This document shows positions 24,951-64,000 of a stretch of DNA of 64,000 bases, one piece after another. The translations under genes and the position numbers were made by a program. The stretch is from Cristatella mucedo (taxonomy: Eukaryota > Bryozoa > Phylactolaemata > Cristatellidae): NCBI GenBank assembly GCA_009760855.2, contig WPIO01000002.1, positions 2,956,501-3,020,500 of the forward strand. Direction: 5' to 3'. Numbering within the stretch: position 1 is the first letter of the stretch; each line of letters begins with the position of its first letter. The notes under the pieces were generated by a model. The model made no database searches. It saw nothing but the letters and a program-made list of their open reading frames with translations, and was not told where the DNA came from.

Positions 24951-25038
<88 letters not shown>
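24951..25038. repeat. (CA)/(TA)n microsatellite
   Basis: A short CA run leads into about 80 bp of nearly pure TA with one GTA interruption. Confidence 0.95.
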
Positions 25039-25041
<3 letters not shown>

Positions 25042-25189
25042 ACTAAATCACAGTATAATAAATAAATCATAAAACATCCCTATTAGTTAAAGAGAGAATA
25101 CCTAGGGTCGTTATCTTGCTGCCAAATGCAACTACCCCCAAACTGTTGATGCATTTTGTATCCGGAAGTACTGGTCGCCATTTATTCCT

Positions 25190-25290
25190 GGAGTGATTGC
25201 AGCTGTAAGTTAAGGCACACGTGTGTATACAGAAAGCACAGGTCGTTCAGCTGTAAGGACATGGAAACTGGCAGTTTGACACACTGTTGA
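25190..25290 (-). pseudogene. Remnant of a Tc1-like element (partial duplicate)
   Basis: About 90 bp (GTAAGTTAAGGCACACGTGT, GTATACAGAAAGCAC, then GGACATGG) is closely similar to 28,575-28,645, on the other side of the LINE at 26.2-28.2 kb. The second copy adjoins a probable Tc1-like transposase relic, so this is most likely another piece of that element. Confidence 0.4.
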
Positions 25291-25544
25291 TGACGGCTTG
25301 AGTACTTAAGCCTCAAATCCACTGTTATTGACCACAGTGAATTGTAAATGTATCTGAAATCTCCGAGGTTACTATATCAAATGCATTATTATTATTATCA
25401 TTATTGTTATTTTTTATTACTCTTCGAAGAATCCTTGTTTGGTGCAGGTGCAGTAGTCCAGCCAGTCACCTAATTTGAATCCCGTAGAACTACTTTTAAG
25501 CGATATCGTCACGAACTTACGTCAGGCGGCAAGATGGTGCACTT

Positions 25545-25910
25545 AAGTCTCGAGGCTTGTGTATAGTATTTTTACTAATTGAAGCCAGAAAGCCCGTCAC
25601 ACGGCTAGATGGCGACCAGATTTTTCGGGAGTAAAATGCATCAGCAGTTTGGGGGTCTTTGCATTTGGCAGCAAGGTAGGTGAAGCGATTCCACAGGCAG
25701 TGAGCTCTTCTATATAATATATCCCGATTAATCAAAGCGAGAAAGTCCCGTCCCGTCAGGCACTCGGCAAAATGGCGACCAATGCTGCTGGAGCTTACGT
25801 ATAACAGACGCGTAAATTTATGTACAGTATTGTATATTCGGCGAAGCAAGTCCCCAGGCAGTGAGCACTGGTATGTATTAGAATCCTTCCCTTACACATC
25901 AAGATGGCGA
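25545..25910. repeat. Degenerate tandem repeat, unit about 150 bp
   Basis: Segments starting near 25,560, 25,708 and 25,810 share a pattern: a TATA-rich stretch, ATTAATCAAAGC or ATTGAAGCC, GAAAG(T)CCCGTC, then AAGATGGCGACC-like sequence. Copies are diverged. No coding role is evident. Confidence 0.5.
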
Positions 25911-25914
25911 TTGG

Positions 25915-26161
<247 letters not shown>

Positions 26162-26269
26162 TATTACACACATATATATTAAATATTACACACACATATA
26201 TATATAGTTATGTAGTTATCTATATGTATACTTTTCGGGATACTGTGCTGTTGCAGATTCGACGTCCAC

Positions 26270-28250
26270 GACAGGCAAGCCTAGTTGCAGTTTTGCACCA
26301 GCTGCAAGCGCCTGATTGCACAGGCCGGTAGACCAGTAAACAGTTAGTTAGAGGTCAAGACGGGATGTCACGAATGCATGGACCAATTTAGATGTGATAT
26401 CCCTGTCTAAACAAGCCTAAATTTTAGCAATGCTACGTAGCTGAAAGTAGGCAGACGATTGAGGAGCTGTTGTGGTCGTCTAACAAAAGGTCACTGTGAA
26501 ACATGACACCTAGATTTCGTGCAGATTCAATAGGATAAAAGCTGGCAGAGCCAACTGTGAGCGTTAACCTTTCCCATTTTTGAATCACACTGAGTTTGCC
26601 CATAACTAGTAAGTTGGCTTTTATTACCATTCAATTTAAGAAAGTTTGCTACCATCCATGTGCCTATGTCATCAATACATACAGCAAGGGAGCTGAGAGA
26701 ATTCTACGGGCTCGAGGGCTGGTAGGGATCAAAGCAAAGGTACAGCTGTGTGTCATCTGCATAGAAGTGAAAGCCTAGATTGTCCCTGGTTATCACATCG
26801 GCAAGAGGGAGAGTATAAACCTTGAAAAGAACCGGACCAAGAACGGACCCCTGTGGTACACCATATTTCAGAGGTTCCTCGGATGATCTTTTTCCAGTCA
26901 CATCAATATCCTGGAGTCTCCAACTGATATAGGACCTTAACCATTGCCGTAAAATGCCAGCGATGCCCAGGCGATATGAGAGGCGCCCAAGAAGGACTTG
27001 GCGATCGATAGTATCAAAAGCTACCGAAAGATCGATCAAAATAAGTAGAGAAACTCATCTTAAGTCTGCATTCATAAGTAGGTCGTTACACACCATAAGC
27101 TCTGTGGAGTGATGAGCTCTAAAACCAGACTGTAACTTACTAGCAAGGTTTGATGTTTCACTATATGAGTTCAGCTGGACTGGATGGAAGTTGCTCAAGT
27201 TCTCTTGGTCTAGTGTTACTTTCTTGAGTAGTGGCCTGACTACAGCGTTTTTTGAAAGGTGCTGGGACTTGACCTGAGACTAATGACATATGTATGGTGT
27301 TAGTTATGCATGGCAGCAGCAAAGCTATGTATCGTGGAAGCATGAAAGTGGGAAAAGGGTCCAGATGACTTGTTGTCTTTTTGATTGGGATATGAATTTC
27401 AGGACGAGGTCACTAGTGACCTTGAATGTAGATGTTGAGGTGTCACACGAAATTGAGGGACGTGATTCCAGGGGGATGCTGCCATTTTAGGGATGGACAC
27501 CCTGATTCTGTCTATCATGTAGACAAAGAAGCTAGAGAAACGATCTGCTAGATCATCAACATGGATCACCAGAGAAGGCGCTAACCTGGGATCGGTTGAG
27601 GAGATGGTTGATCGTAAACATAAACATTTTTGGACTTTGCCTCAGTGATTCAACAGTGGTTTAATAGAAGCACCACTTGGCCTTTGCTAGGATTGATTAG
27701 TATGATCTACGCTATTCCTCGTATGCCTGTCGATGGACAGTCAGTCCTGATCTTTCGTATGGTTTTTCTAGTTTGCTTTTAGTAGACTAGCTAATTTAAT
27801 GTCAGTGGTAAACCCAAGGCCTTCTGGGCGAGGGTACACCGTGCTCGTAGTCAGAGGTGCAAACTCATCGAGCATGTCAGCTAGTGTCGTGTCATAGCAA
27901 TCAATTACCAATGATGACAGGCCAGAAAGGGGATTGAGTAGCAGGGGCGAAGCAGATATTCTCGGACAGTCAGCATCCATGTCAAGGGTCCTTAGGGTTT
28001 GCAATTCACAGGCGATTTTAGATTAGGAAGAGGAGGAAACATTCTGTAGACTAAATGAGGTCTGCATGTGGTCAGATAAGCAGGATTTAGTAATAATTAA
28101 TGGCAAAATGTAGTTGTACGAGAAAATCTGGTCGAGCGTGTGACCCTTGGTGTGACGGGCCTCAGCTGGCGGCCCCAGCCCCCCCCCCGCTTCAGCTCCG
28201 GAGTGCTTTTCTTTCGTTAATGCATAATTCGCGAATCTTAACGGCAGCAA
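26270..28250 (-). mobile_element. Degenerate LINE from endonuclease end through RT
   Basis: The minus strand gives, in order, LSDHMQTSFSLQ (endonuclease end), DTTLADMLDEFAPLTTSTVY (linker before RT), ADRFSSFF, FQSGFRAHHSTE with frameshifts, IDLSVAFDTIDRQVL, GVPQGSVLGPVLF, FYADDTQLYL, NLGVMFHSDLLLD, and it stops before the 3' UTR. It is the longest copy of the main LINE family here. Many stops make it a pseudogene, though the YADD box is intact. Confidence 0.9.
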
Positions 28251-28574
28251 TAACGTCTATGAATGCATTTGAACTACGATAGCGAAGCCATAAAAGGTGC
28301 GAACGATCATAATTTATATGCAGATAGCGTATCTAACGCCCCTGCCGGCGTGGCAGACCCAGCCAGAAGCGATAAGCGTAACACATCAACGCGTAACCGA
28401 GACAGATTTGTCAATAAAGATCAAAGTGAAGCTATACAGACGAATGGAACCAGCATAAGAACTCGTGATCTCATAAGGAAGCATCGTCAAATTCGTTCTC
28501 TATCGCTTACGGTCGACTTATATTTCACGATCTTCACGAAAGAAACCCTGACTAAGTCAGAGGCACACTTGAAT

Positions 28575-29080
28575 GCAGTTGTAAATTAAGGCTCACATGT
28601 GTATACAGAAAGCACTCTACTCGTTCAGATGTGAGGACATGGAGCACACGCTTTTGATGACTACTGGCTTCGCCAACTCTGGGTCAAGTTTTAGCCCCAC
28701 TGAGAAAATCTTAGCTGAGGGTCTCTTTGTGTGATACTACTCAACCGTAGAAGGCATCGCGTAAGATTTGATCGGGTGCTCGTATACATCGTAGCTGGCG
28801 TCCCACGGAACTTTTAGTCGTCGTTCTTATGCTTTTAACCTGTATCTTAAAGATCGTACGGTTCCTGCGGTATCTTAATCAGCCATTATCGGATCTGCCA
28901 ATGAGTGAGGCTGCTCTTGATTGGGAGTTTCTTTTTAAAGCTCCCATTTCCTCGAAGGTCATTGTGTGACCGATAGCAAAGCAATAATTCGATCATCCAG
29001 GTCTGTGTTATTTCGGGTCTTCACTCTACCAGGACGGCCGTGTTGACTTCGGCGCGAAGCTGTCGAGTGTTTCCCCAAAG
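28575..29080 (-). pseudogene. Probable Tc1-like transposase relic
   Basis: A heavily mutated minus-strand frame reads TFEEMGALKRNSQSRAASLI, then SSVGRQLRCIRAPDQILRDA. This resembles the Tc1 DNA-binding half (a helix-turn-helix followed by a VxRRLxxxGLxSR segment). There are many stops. No terminal repeats were identified. The call is weaker than the one at 7.5 kb. Confidence 0.4.
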
Positions 29081-30999
29081 GAGGGCTCCTGATGCCTGCC
29101 GGACCGTAGGGCGCACATGTTGAGGCTCTCTATGGGGTATCGCTGTTTTTAAGACTGGTGTTTTTAGAGGTTACTGTATGGCGTGCCTTTCCGTGGCGCT
29201 GAGAATCAGGCTGGTACCAAATGAGGAATAACAACAATTTTTTAAAGGAGCTGACAGCTCCTCTGGGCAGTTAGCTCAGGATCTAGAAGAAACCGCTTCT
29301 AGAAGAAACCACTGTTTTTCTTATATATCTACCGTATTTGTATGCAGGGCTACGGACGCCTGCCGGGCTACACACTTTCGAAGCGAAGCTTCAGAGCATC
29401 GGTTTTCCAGACGGAGCCACCAAGCCTAGAGGAACATTAAAAAGGCATTCCGTGCCGCGCCCCTTCCATTCTCCACTTTTGAATCGATCGTCTGGGGTTG
29501 AACTTCAGGGCTTTTAGAACCCGTAGTATATAGAAGTGCTCTCTTAAAATTCAGCTCCACAGACAGCTTGCAGAGACACGAGCATGAAATACTAAATGTT
29601 GCAAGTTAAATAAGGATTCTAGCATTGAGCCCTCGGTTCGTAGCTGCTGAAGCCAGCTACAGCAGTGGGTGGCCAAATGAGGCCAACTTTTTCGATAGGC
29701 GGCAAAAGTCGTGCTCATACCACAGCAACCGCTACTGTCACGGCACATATAATCGCAACAAATGGTCGTGTGCTGGCCCAGTCAGAGTTCTTAAGGTTGC
29801 AAGCAGACACCAAAAATCAGCAGCTGCTCACGTCACCGTCACGTGGGTGTCCTCTTTGGCTTTCTGTCCTCCATCTATCTACACCGACATCTCAGTCTAA
29901 GTAACGCTATGCCTTGTACACAACTCTTGCTGCGAACTTGAAATGCGACAGGAGAAAGGGCACACGAGAGCACCTTAAGCTCGAGCCAGCGAGAAGGTGC
30001 AATCGGAGGCTTTGGTGGCTTTTCGAGGCTTATTTGAAATACATAACGACGACCGGAGATTTTCTGCCGCGGGACTGAGTGCAGGAGCACTTCGCCACGA
30101 TTCGCTGGAGCAATCCCGAAACAAGGTTCGGACATGGATCAGAGCCCCGCCTATTGAGCATGCCCATTACTCTCGTTCAGCTCCCCTCAAGACCTCAAGG
30201 TCTCGGCGTTCAATTCCACCTGCCTAGTAATGGCTTTCCACCTACTCGAGCCTAGTCCCTGACGTACGATGTGAATGCATGTGCACATTTAAAATTGTGA
30301 GTAAGCGCCGAGCTGCAAACACGGCATCTGCCAAGAAACCGAAAATTGCTAAGCAAAAGGCTATTAAACTAAGTGAATGGCAACGCCGCTCTGCTTCTTT
30401 ATGTGCTCCGAGACTACGCCATTCCATTTAAAACACTAGTCACATCGACCAGCAGCGAGCGAGAGCGCAGAACAGTATCAAGAAACGTATGGCAAATATT
30501 CTTCCTAAGGGCAGTCGGCTTCTGCTGCATGACGTTGAATAAGAAATGAAGTCGGCAAACGGCCAGTGTTCGACGTGCGATGGCTGCTACGAGATCTCGA
30601 TGCCAGCGATTGAGGCAGCGTTATGGCGGACGATCCGTCGTAAAATGTGTGCTTTGGTCCGTTGATCGACTTGGTCCTGTGGGCTACGTCGCTGGAGTGG
30701 GAAACGAGCCCGTTGCGTCCGTCCGGAAGACGAGCGCACAGACTGGCTGACGTAGGCCTACCCGGCATAGGCTCTACATTAGCAACTGGAGAGGGGAATG
30801 ATAAGCGGTCGCGCCCTGCTGGCAGAAGGACTTCGATCCAGTCGTGGACGCAGGCAAGCATGTACTTCCTGCTGCTCCGAAATGGTGCTCGGCTGGTATC
30901 GAGTAGCCTCGAGCAGGCGCCCGCAGATACCCGATCACCGAGACCGACGTAGTTGCCGGCTTTGCGAGTGCAGTGCCGGCTGTTGTCGAGTCGACCGGG
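29081..30999. other. Region beyond the receptor kinase stop, no other gene seen
   Basis: The part next to 31,000 should be 3' UTR of the minus-strand MET-like gene. No clear AATAAA was found on that strand close to the stop. The GC-rich frames at 30.5-31.0 kb lack motifs. Confidence 0.45.
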
Positions 31000-59715
<28,716 letters not shown>

Positions 59716-60755
59716 GATCTCCGCAGAAGGTCGAGCCTAGGAAACGACGCGCGGGTACAGCCGGGCGCAGAGGGGCTGAACTGTGCCTCCGCCAGCGAAA
59801 ACCAGAAGCCACCACGGGCTTGTCGCCAACAGTCTCCGCCGTACTTATTTTACGAGGGCTTGCGAGCGTGCGCGGCGACGTCCTGCGAGATGCGTCCGTC
59901 TGCCGCCGCCGCCGGCGGAGCGTCAATCTCGAGTGGTGCCGTCGAGGAGACGCCGCGGCGGTTCACCGAAAGCTGCGGCGCACCTGAGCTCGCGTGCGAC
60001 GAGCTACGTCCGCCACTTGCCTGCTGCCCCGGGTGAGCTCGATCCCACTCTGCTCGGAGGCATAGCGCCACCGCGCCAAGGACGTCGGGCTCCAATCGAA
60101 GACCGGCCTTGTCATCGCGTCGAGCGCCTGCCTAATTGCGTGGGCGGAAGCGTCGGGCGAGACCCGTACCCGCGCGATCCGTCACGCACCTGCGACGACA
60201 GCAGCGGTGCGGTCCGAGCACTTCGCAGCGAACCTGCGTGAAGGGGTGGCAGAGCGTCTCGCGACGATTGGACCTTCCTGACCGTCGGTTTGACCTCCCA
60301 GCTCCTTCGCGTCTTTCAGCCCTGCGTATCGCACGCGCGATGCAGTGGTCTATCTGTCCGCTGCGGTTAGCCGGCAGACCGAATCCTGCTAGACGACTGC
60401 GCCGCCGAACCGCCACCGCGCGACTCAATTACTTTTCGGTGGCTCGCTCGCTCGCGTACGCTTCAGCCGCAACGCGACGGGCAGTCTCTTGAGAATATGG
60501 ATTCGCGCTGGAGAGCTCGGACGTCGAGACTTATTACCGCATCTGCTATGACGCGATCGCGACGAGATTCGCGCTTTCGAATTCCTCATGGGCCCACGAG
60601 TAGCGGCCGGAGAGGAGCGGTTCGCAAGGCGGCGCGGGCTCGCCGCCTTGCGAGTAGGACTTTTGGTTTGAAGTAAAGTCGATGACGACGCTCCGCCTGA
60701 CTGCTTGCATTTCCCCTCATCAGAATTAATGTACATAAATATACATACACATACA
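59716..60755. promoter_or_regulatory. GC-rich 5' flank of the MET-like gene
   Basis: CpG-rich sequence upstream of the first ATG, probably 5' UTR and promoter. No TATA box is evident. Long frames on both strands reflect composition only. Confidence 0.45.
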
Positions 60756-60757
60756 TA

Positions 60758-60758
60758 C

Positions 60759-60831
<73 letters not shown>

Positions 60832-60864
60832 CACACACACAAACACACACACACACACACACAT
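60758..60864. repeat. (TA)n and (CA)n microsatellite
   Basis: About 70 bp of TA is followed by about 35 bp of CA. Confidence 0.95.
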
Positions 60865-61199
60865 ATATGAGACGGCTCTGCGTCTCCGACGCCATTATTG
60901 GTTCGGAAGCCGTGCTTTCCCTGTTCCTGATCCGGGAGGCGCGGGTAGCAGCACCCGCGACCGCGGCTGGGCAGGGCACCGCCGGCAAATGTATATATGC
61001 AAGTTAAACATGTCAATAAATCTCTATACAAATTTATATGTAGTTCTTTTGTGTAGCTTACCTTAATTTACGCTGGGCATAGACCAAGACAGCTCTCTGC
61101 ATTCAATGTCTACAACCCTTGTGCAGCTTGCATTGAATTCTAAAAAATTGACTTTCCAGACGTCGAGCCGATCGTCTTGAGACAGTAGCTTCGCAACAT

Positions 61200-61500
61200 C
61201 CATAAGGAAATAGATTGGGACTCGGCAACGAGCCACTTCGGGAACCTTTTCCGATTTGCAGTCACGCTGGCCGAGTTCGGTCGAGCCGAGGCCCGACTAC
61301 GACCTATTGTACATGCTGGTGCGACGTAATCTGACACTGCCAGTGTCAGCTGCCAACGCCGAACGTGGATACAGAACATTGAAAATTATAAGGACACTTA
61401 TTTTAACTACGATAAGTGCGGACCACCTGAATGACGCCGTGCTATCGCACGCTGAGAGAGAAACTGCGGCGAATGACGGCGGCAAATGATAAGATCGCAT
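61200..61500 (+). pseudogene. hAT transposase fragment (C-terminal dimerisation region)
   Basis: The plus-strand frame PDYDLLYMLVRRNLTLPVSA, ANAERGYRTLKIIRTLILTT, then ISADHLNDAVLSHAE matches the hAT dimerisation domain (LxxPVSxAxxERxFSxLxxIKTxxRxxMxxxRL). Only the C-terminal end is present, the upstream frame is closed, and no terminal repeats are seen. Confidence 0.75.
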
Positions 61501-62140
61501 CTCATCGAGCACGCTTCCAATCATCGATGCGCAGCTGCCGCCGCCGCTCGCATGTCGCAGATACAAGACGTCCGCGATTTCCGCTGCGCTTATCTATGTC
61601 AGCCCAGCGGTCGGCTCAACCGCGTGAAATACCCGGAGCTCCGGCACCGCTGCTAAGGTTCGTGCAACAGCTGGAAGACGTGTACTCGTACGTGCCATCA
61701 TTGCCGGCTTTGTATCGAAGGTATAGTTGCGAGTCCATGCGCTAATTTAGTCGATTGTAGTCACGAGTGAGGATGTAATGTTTCCAACGCTCCTACTTTG
61801 ACTGTCTAATCAGACGAACACTCGCCGCTAACAGTTTTATTCACAAGACCCCCCCCCGTCGCATACTGTCACCCCTTCTTTTCCATTCTGAGGATTTGAA
61901 GTAACTTACAGCAATGGCCAAGTAATGATATTACTTAGCTCCGGGTTTCCTCCGGGCTACTGACTACTGCACTCAGTCCCACCGGGGCTGACGGAAGCAT
62001 AGCTATGTTTAAGCCTCAGCAGTGCTTATTACAGTCACAGAGTATTTATCAAATCAAAAGAATCTACTCACGTTTTCTCTTGCTAGAGACGTTTTGACAG
62101 CTTCAACTTGATCGGCGGCTGCAGACTAAAAATCTTCTTC
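61501..62140. other. Non-coding stretch
   Basis: A GC-rich frame to 61,745 has no motif; the rest is featureless. Confidence 0.4.
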
Positions 62141-62439
62141 TCAGTTATGCATCTCCATCTGTAACTCCACAAAGCAATAAAGACTATATGGGTGTTCCCC
62201 AGGAGAGTTTTGTATAGCGCACTCACAGCCTAAGCAGCTTTCGGTACGCATTCGATAGCCAATAGACTTCGTCTCACACAACAAAGAGAAAGTGGGAAGC
62301 ATAGCAGAGCCAGGAGAGCAGTTGAGGTAGTGAGTAGCATGGAAGTAGCAGCTCAGGACCGCTGAAAAGGATGTGCCATAGTCGGCAGCATGAGAGTAGT
62401 TGTCGTTGCGTAAGAATTGTGGAAGCGAGTTCCACAGGC

Positions 62440-63590
62440 TAGGACCTGCAGAGCGAAAGCTTCTGTTGCCAACGGTCTTTAGGCGGAGGAATGGAACTGC
62501 TAATTTATTGTCCACACAGGACCGCGAGGGCGCGAACAGGCTGAAACTGATGCAGCAGTTCAGCTAGGTACGAAGGAGCCAACCCGTGGCGGGCCTTGTG
62601 GGTCAGCGTAAGAACTTTGCTCTGTATCCGTTGCTCAACCGGCAACCATCCTAGCTCTTTTAGCAAAGGAGACACGTGCTCAAACCTCTGGGACTTGAAG
62701 ACTACACTTGCAGCCATATTCACAGTCAGCTGCAATGGCCTAATTGCTTTCCTTGGTAGCACAGCCAAAAGGGAATTACAATAATCAAGCCGAGACAGAA
62801 CTAAGGAGCTAGCTAAATTGTTTACAACCCACTGTGGGAGACAGCTCCTAATCTTGGATAGAGATCGGACGTGATGGCTAGCTGTAGAAGCAGTCTTCTG
62901 AATGAAGCTTTTAAAATTGAGGCAGCTGTCGAAAATGACACCTAAATTTCGAGCACGTGGTGATGGTCGCACAACAGCATCACCCATTAGAAGAGCAGAG
63001 CCTTTTAATCCAGCCACACGCTTAGGGTGTCTTATGAACAGCAGTTCAGTTTTATCATCATTTAATTTCAGGAAATTTTCCGAAATCCAGGATCGAATAT
63101 CGGAAAGGCAAGCATTCAGTTTCTCAGTTGCTGCAACAGATTCCGACGGTTTGAATGACAAATACAACTGAGTAGCCTCTGCATAAAAGTGATATCATAT
63201 TCCATGGGCCTTAATCATTTTCCCCGGAGGTTGAGTATAAATGGATAACAACAAGGGACCGAGTGAGGACCCTTGAGGGACTCCACAGGTGACCCGTCTT
63301 GTGTGTGAGACTTGACCCCCACATGACAGGGATTGAACACGATCAGACAAGTACGATTTAAACCACGCCAGTGCCTCGTCTACCAGACCGATCGTTGTTC
63401 TCAGTCATTCAAGCAGAACATCGTGATAAATGGTGTCGAAGGCAACTGACAGATCTAGCAGAGCTAGGGCAGTGACATTTCCGTCATCATTACCACGTAG
63501 AATGCCATAGTTATAAGGCTCAACGCGGCCTAGCTTCTTTGTGGCCAACTGAAGATAAAACGTGGCTCCAGCCTCTTCCAGCCCTCAGAT
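62440..63590 (-). mobile_element. Second CR1/L2-type LINE family, RT region, inactive
   Basis: Minus-strand frame: SFKPSESVAATEKLNACLSD, ISENFLKLNDDKTELLFIRH, RNLGVIFDSCLNFKSFI, LSRLDYCNSLLAVLPRKAIR, LKELGWLPVEQRIQSKVLTL. Upstream, sequence around 63.25-63.45 kb gives the GVPQGSxLGP and LDLSxAFDT regions in reverse. The catalytic YADD box reads YAEA, so the polymerase is dead. Clearly different in sequence from the main LINE family. Confidence 0.88.
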
Positions 63591-63673
63591 CATCTCTGCA
63601 CAATAAACTAGTGGTTTAATTCTTTCACTTAAGCACTGGTAGCGACGAAAACCTTGATTTTGGGACTCACTTC

Positions 63674-63750
63674 GACTAGTACTAGTACTACTAGTACTAG
63701 TACTACTAGTACTAGTACTAGTAGTACTAGTACTAGTAGTACTAGTACTT
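63674..63750. repeat. (TAGTAC)n/(TAGTAG) palindromic minisatellite
   Basis: A mosaic of ACTAGT and AGTACT hexamers; nearly every position is part of a palindrome. Confidence 0.95.
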
Positions 63751-64000
63751 CGTATTGAAGGCGGCGGTGTCGGTTTTCCGGCTGCAGACGAAAGCACTTC
63801 CGTTTCAGCTTATTCTGCCAGCTTCCATTACTGCTCCCGCTGGCTTAGCCATGCTTCACACAGTTTTTCTTTTTTCCGTGTTGGCTAACGTATGTGCACT
63901 AAAAGCTACAGAGGCCTGGAATGGGCTGTAGAAAGCTCTCCAGCGTAGCAATCACTTAGTCGTAGTGGTTTTGTGGAGTCACTCCAGGAGTATGGAAAAT

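Overview
The window is eukaryotic and almost certainly from an invertebrate metazoan. It carries many small GT-AG introns, a Sema-PSI-IPT-transmembrane-tyrosine kinase receptor of the MET/RON type (an animal-only architecture), an IFRD1/2-family gene, a HEXIM-family gene, and heavy loads of non-LTR retrotransposons, tRNA-derived SINEs, Tc1-like and hAT relics and microsatellites. The phylum cannot be fixed from this sequence. An early-branching animal such as a sponge is a guess, not a result.

Layout. 1-12.5 kb is mostly repeats: dead CR1/L2-type LINE fragments, SINEs, a Tc1 relic and a long GA microsatellite. At 12,598-13,278 (minus) lies an intronless HEXIM-like gene. About 440 bp away and divergent from it starts an IFRD1/2-like gene (13,720-24,314, plus). 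I could join 11 coding exons with consistent splice phases into a 382-residue protein. 24.3-31 kb is repeats: AT microsatellites, a perfect 54-bp inverted repeat, a degenerate LINE and Tc1-like remnants. From 59,715 down to 31,000 (minus) runs one large MET/RON-like receptor tyrosine kinase gene of about 28.7 kb. Signal peptide, Sema, PSI, IPT, transmembrane, juxtamembrane and all kinase exons are readable; some middle IPT exons and the juxtamembrane junction are not resolved. Its introns hold LINEs, SINEs, minisatellites and a fold-back element with telomere-like filler. 60-64 kb is repeat-rich again, with a hAT transposase fragment and a second, different LINE family.

How the genes relate. 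HEXIM proteins inhibit P-TEFb through 7SK RNA, and IFRD proteins are transcriptional co-regulators. Their divergent start sites share one short intergenic region with a TATA box, a CRE-like site, a CCAAT box and E-boxes. The MET-like receptor is an independent cell-surface signalling gene. Its kinase keeps every catalytic motif I could check, but the protein ends soon after the kinase domain, without the C-terminal docking-site tail of vertebrate MET.

The repeats form a coherent system. The main LINE family ends in a conserved block followed by (ATT)n, and at least one tRNA-headed SINE carries a similar tail, which suggests SINE mobilisation by LINE machinery. Most long open frames not listed here are antisense or out-of-frame shadows of GC-rich exons or of simple repeats. 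All calls were made by eye from the sequence; no database search was run.
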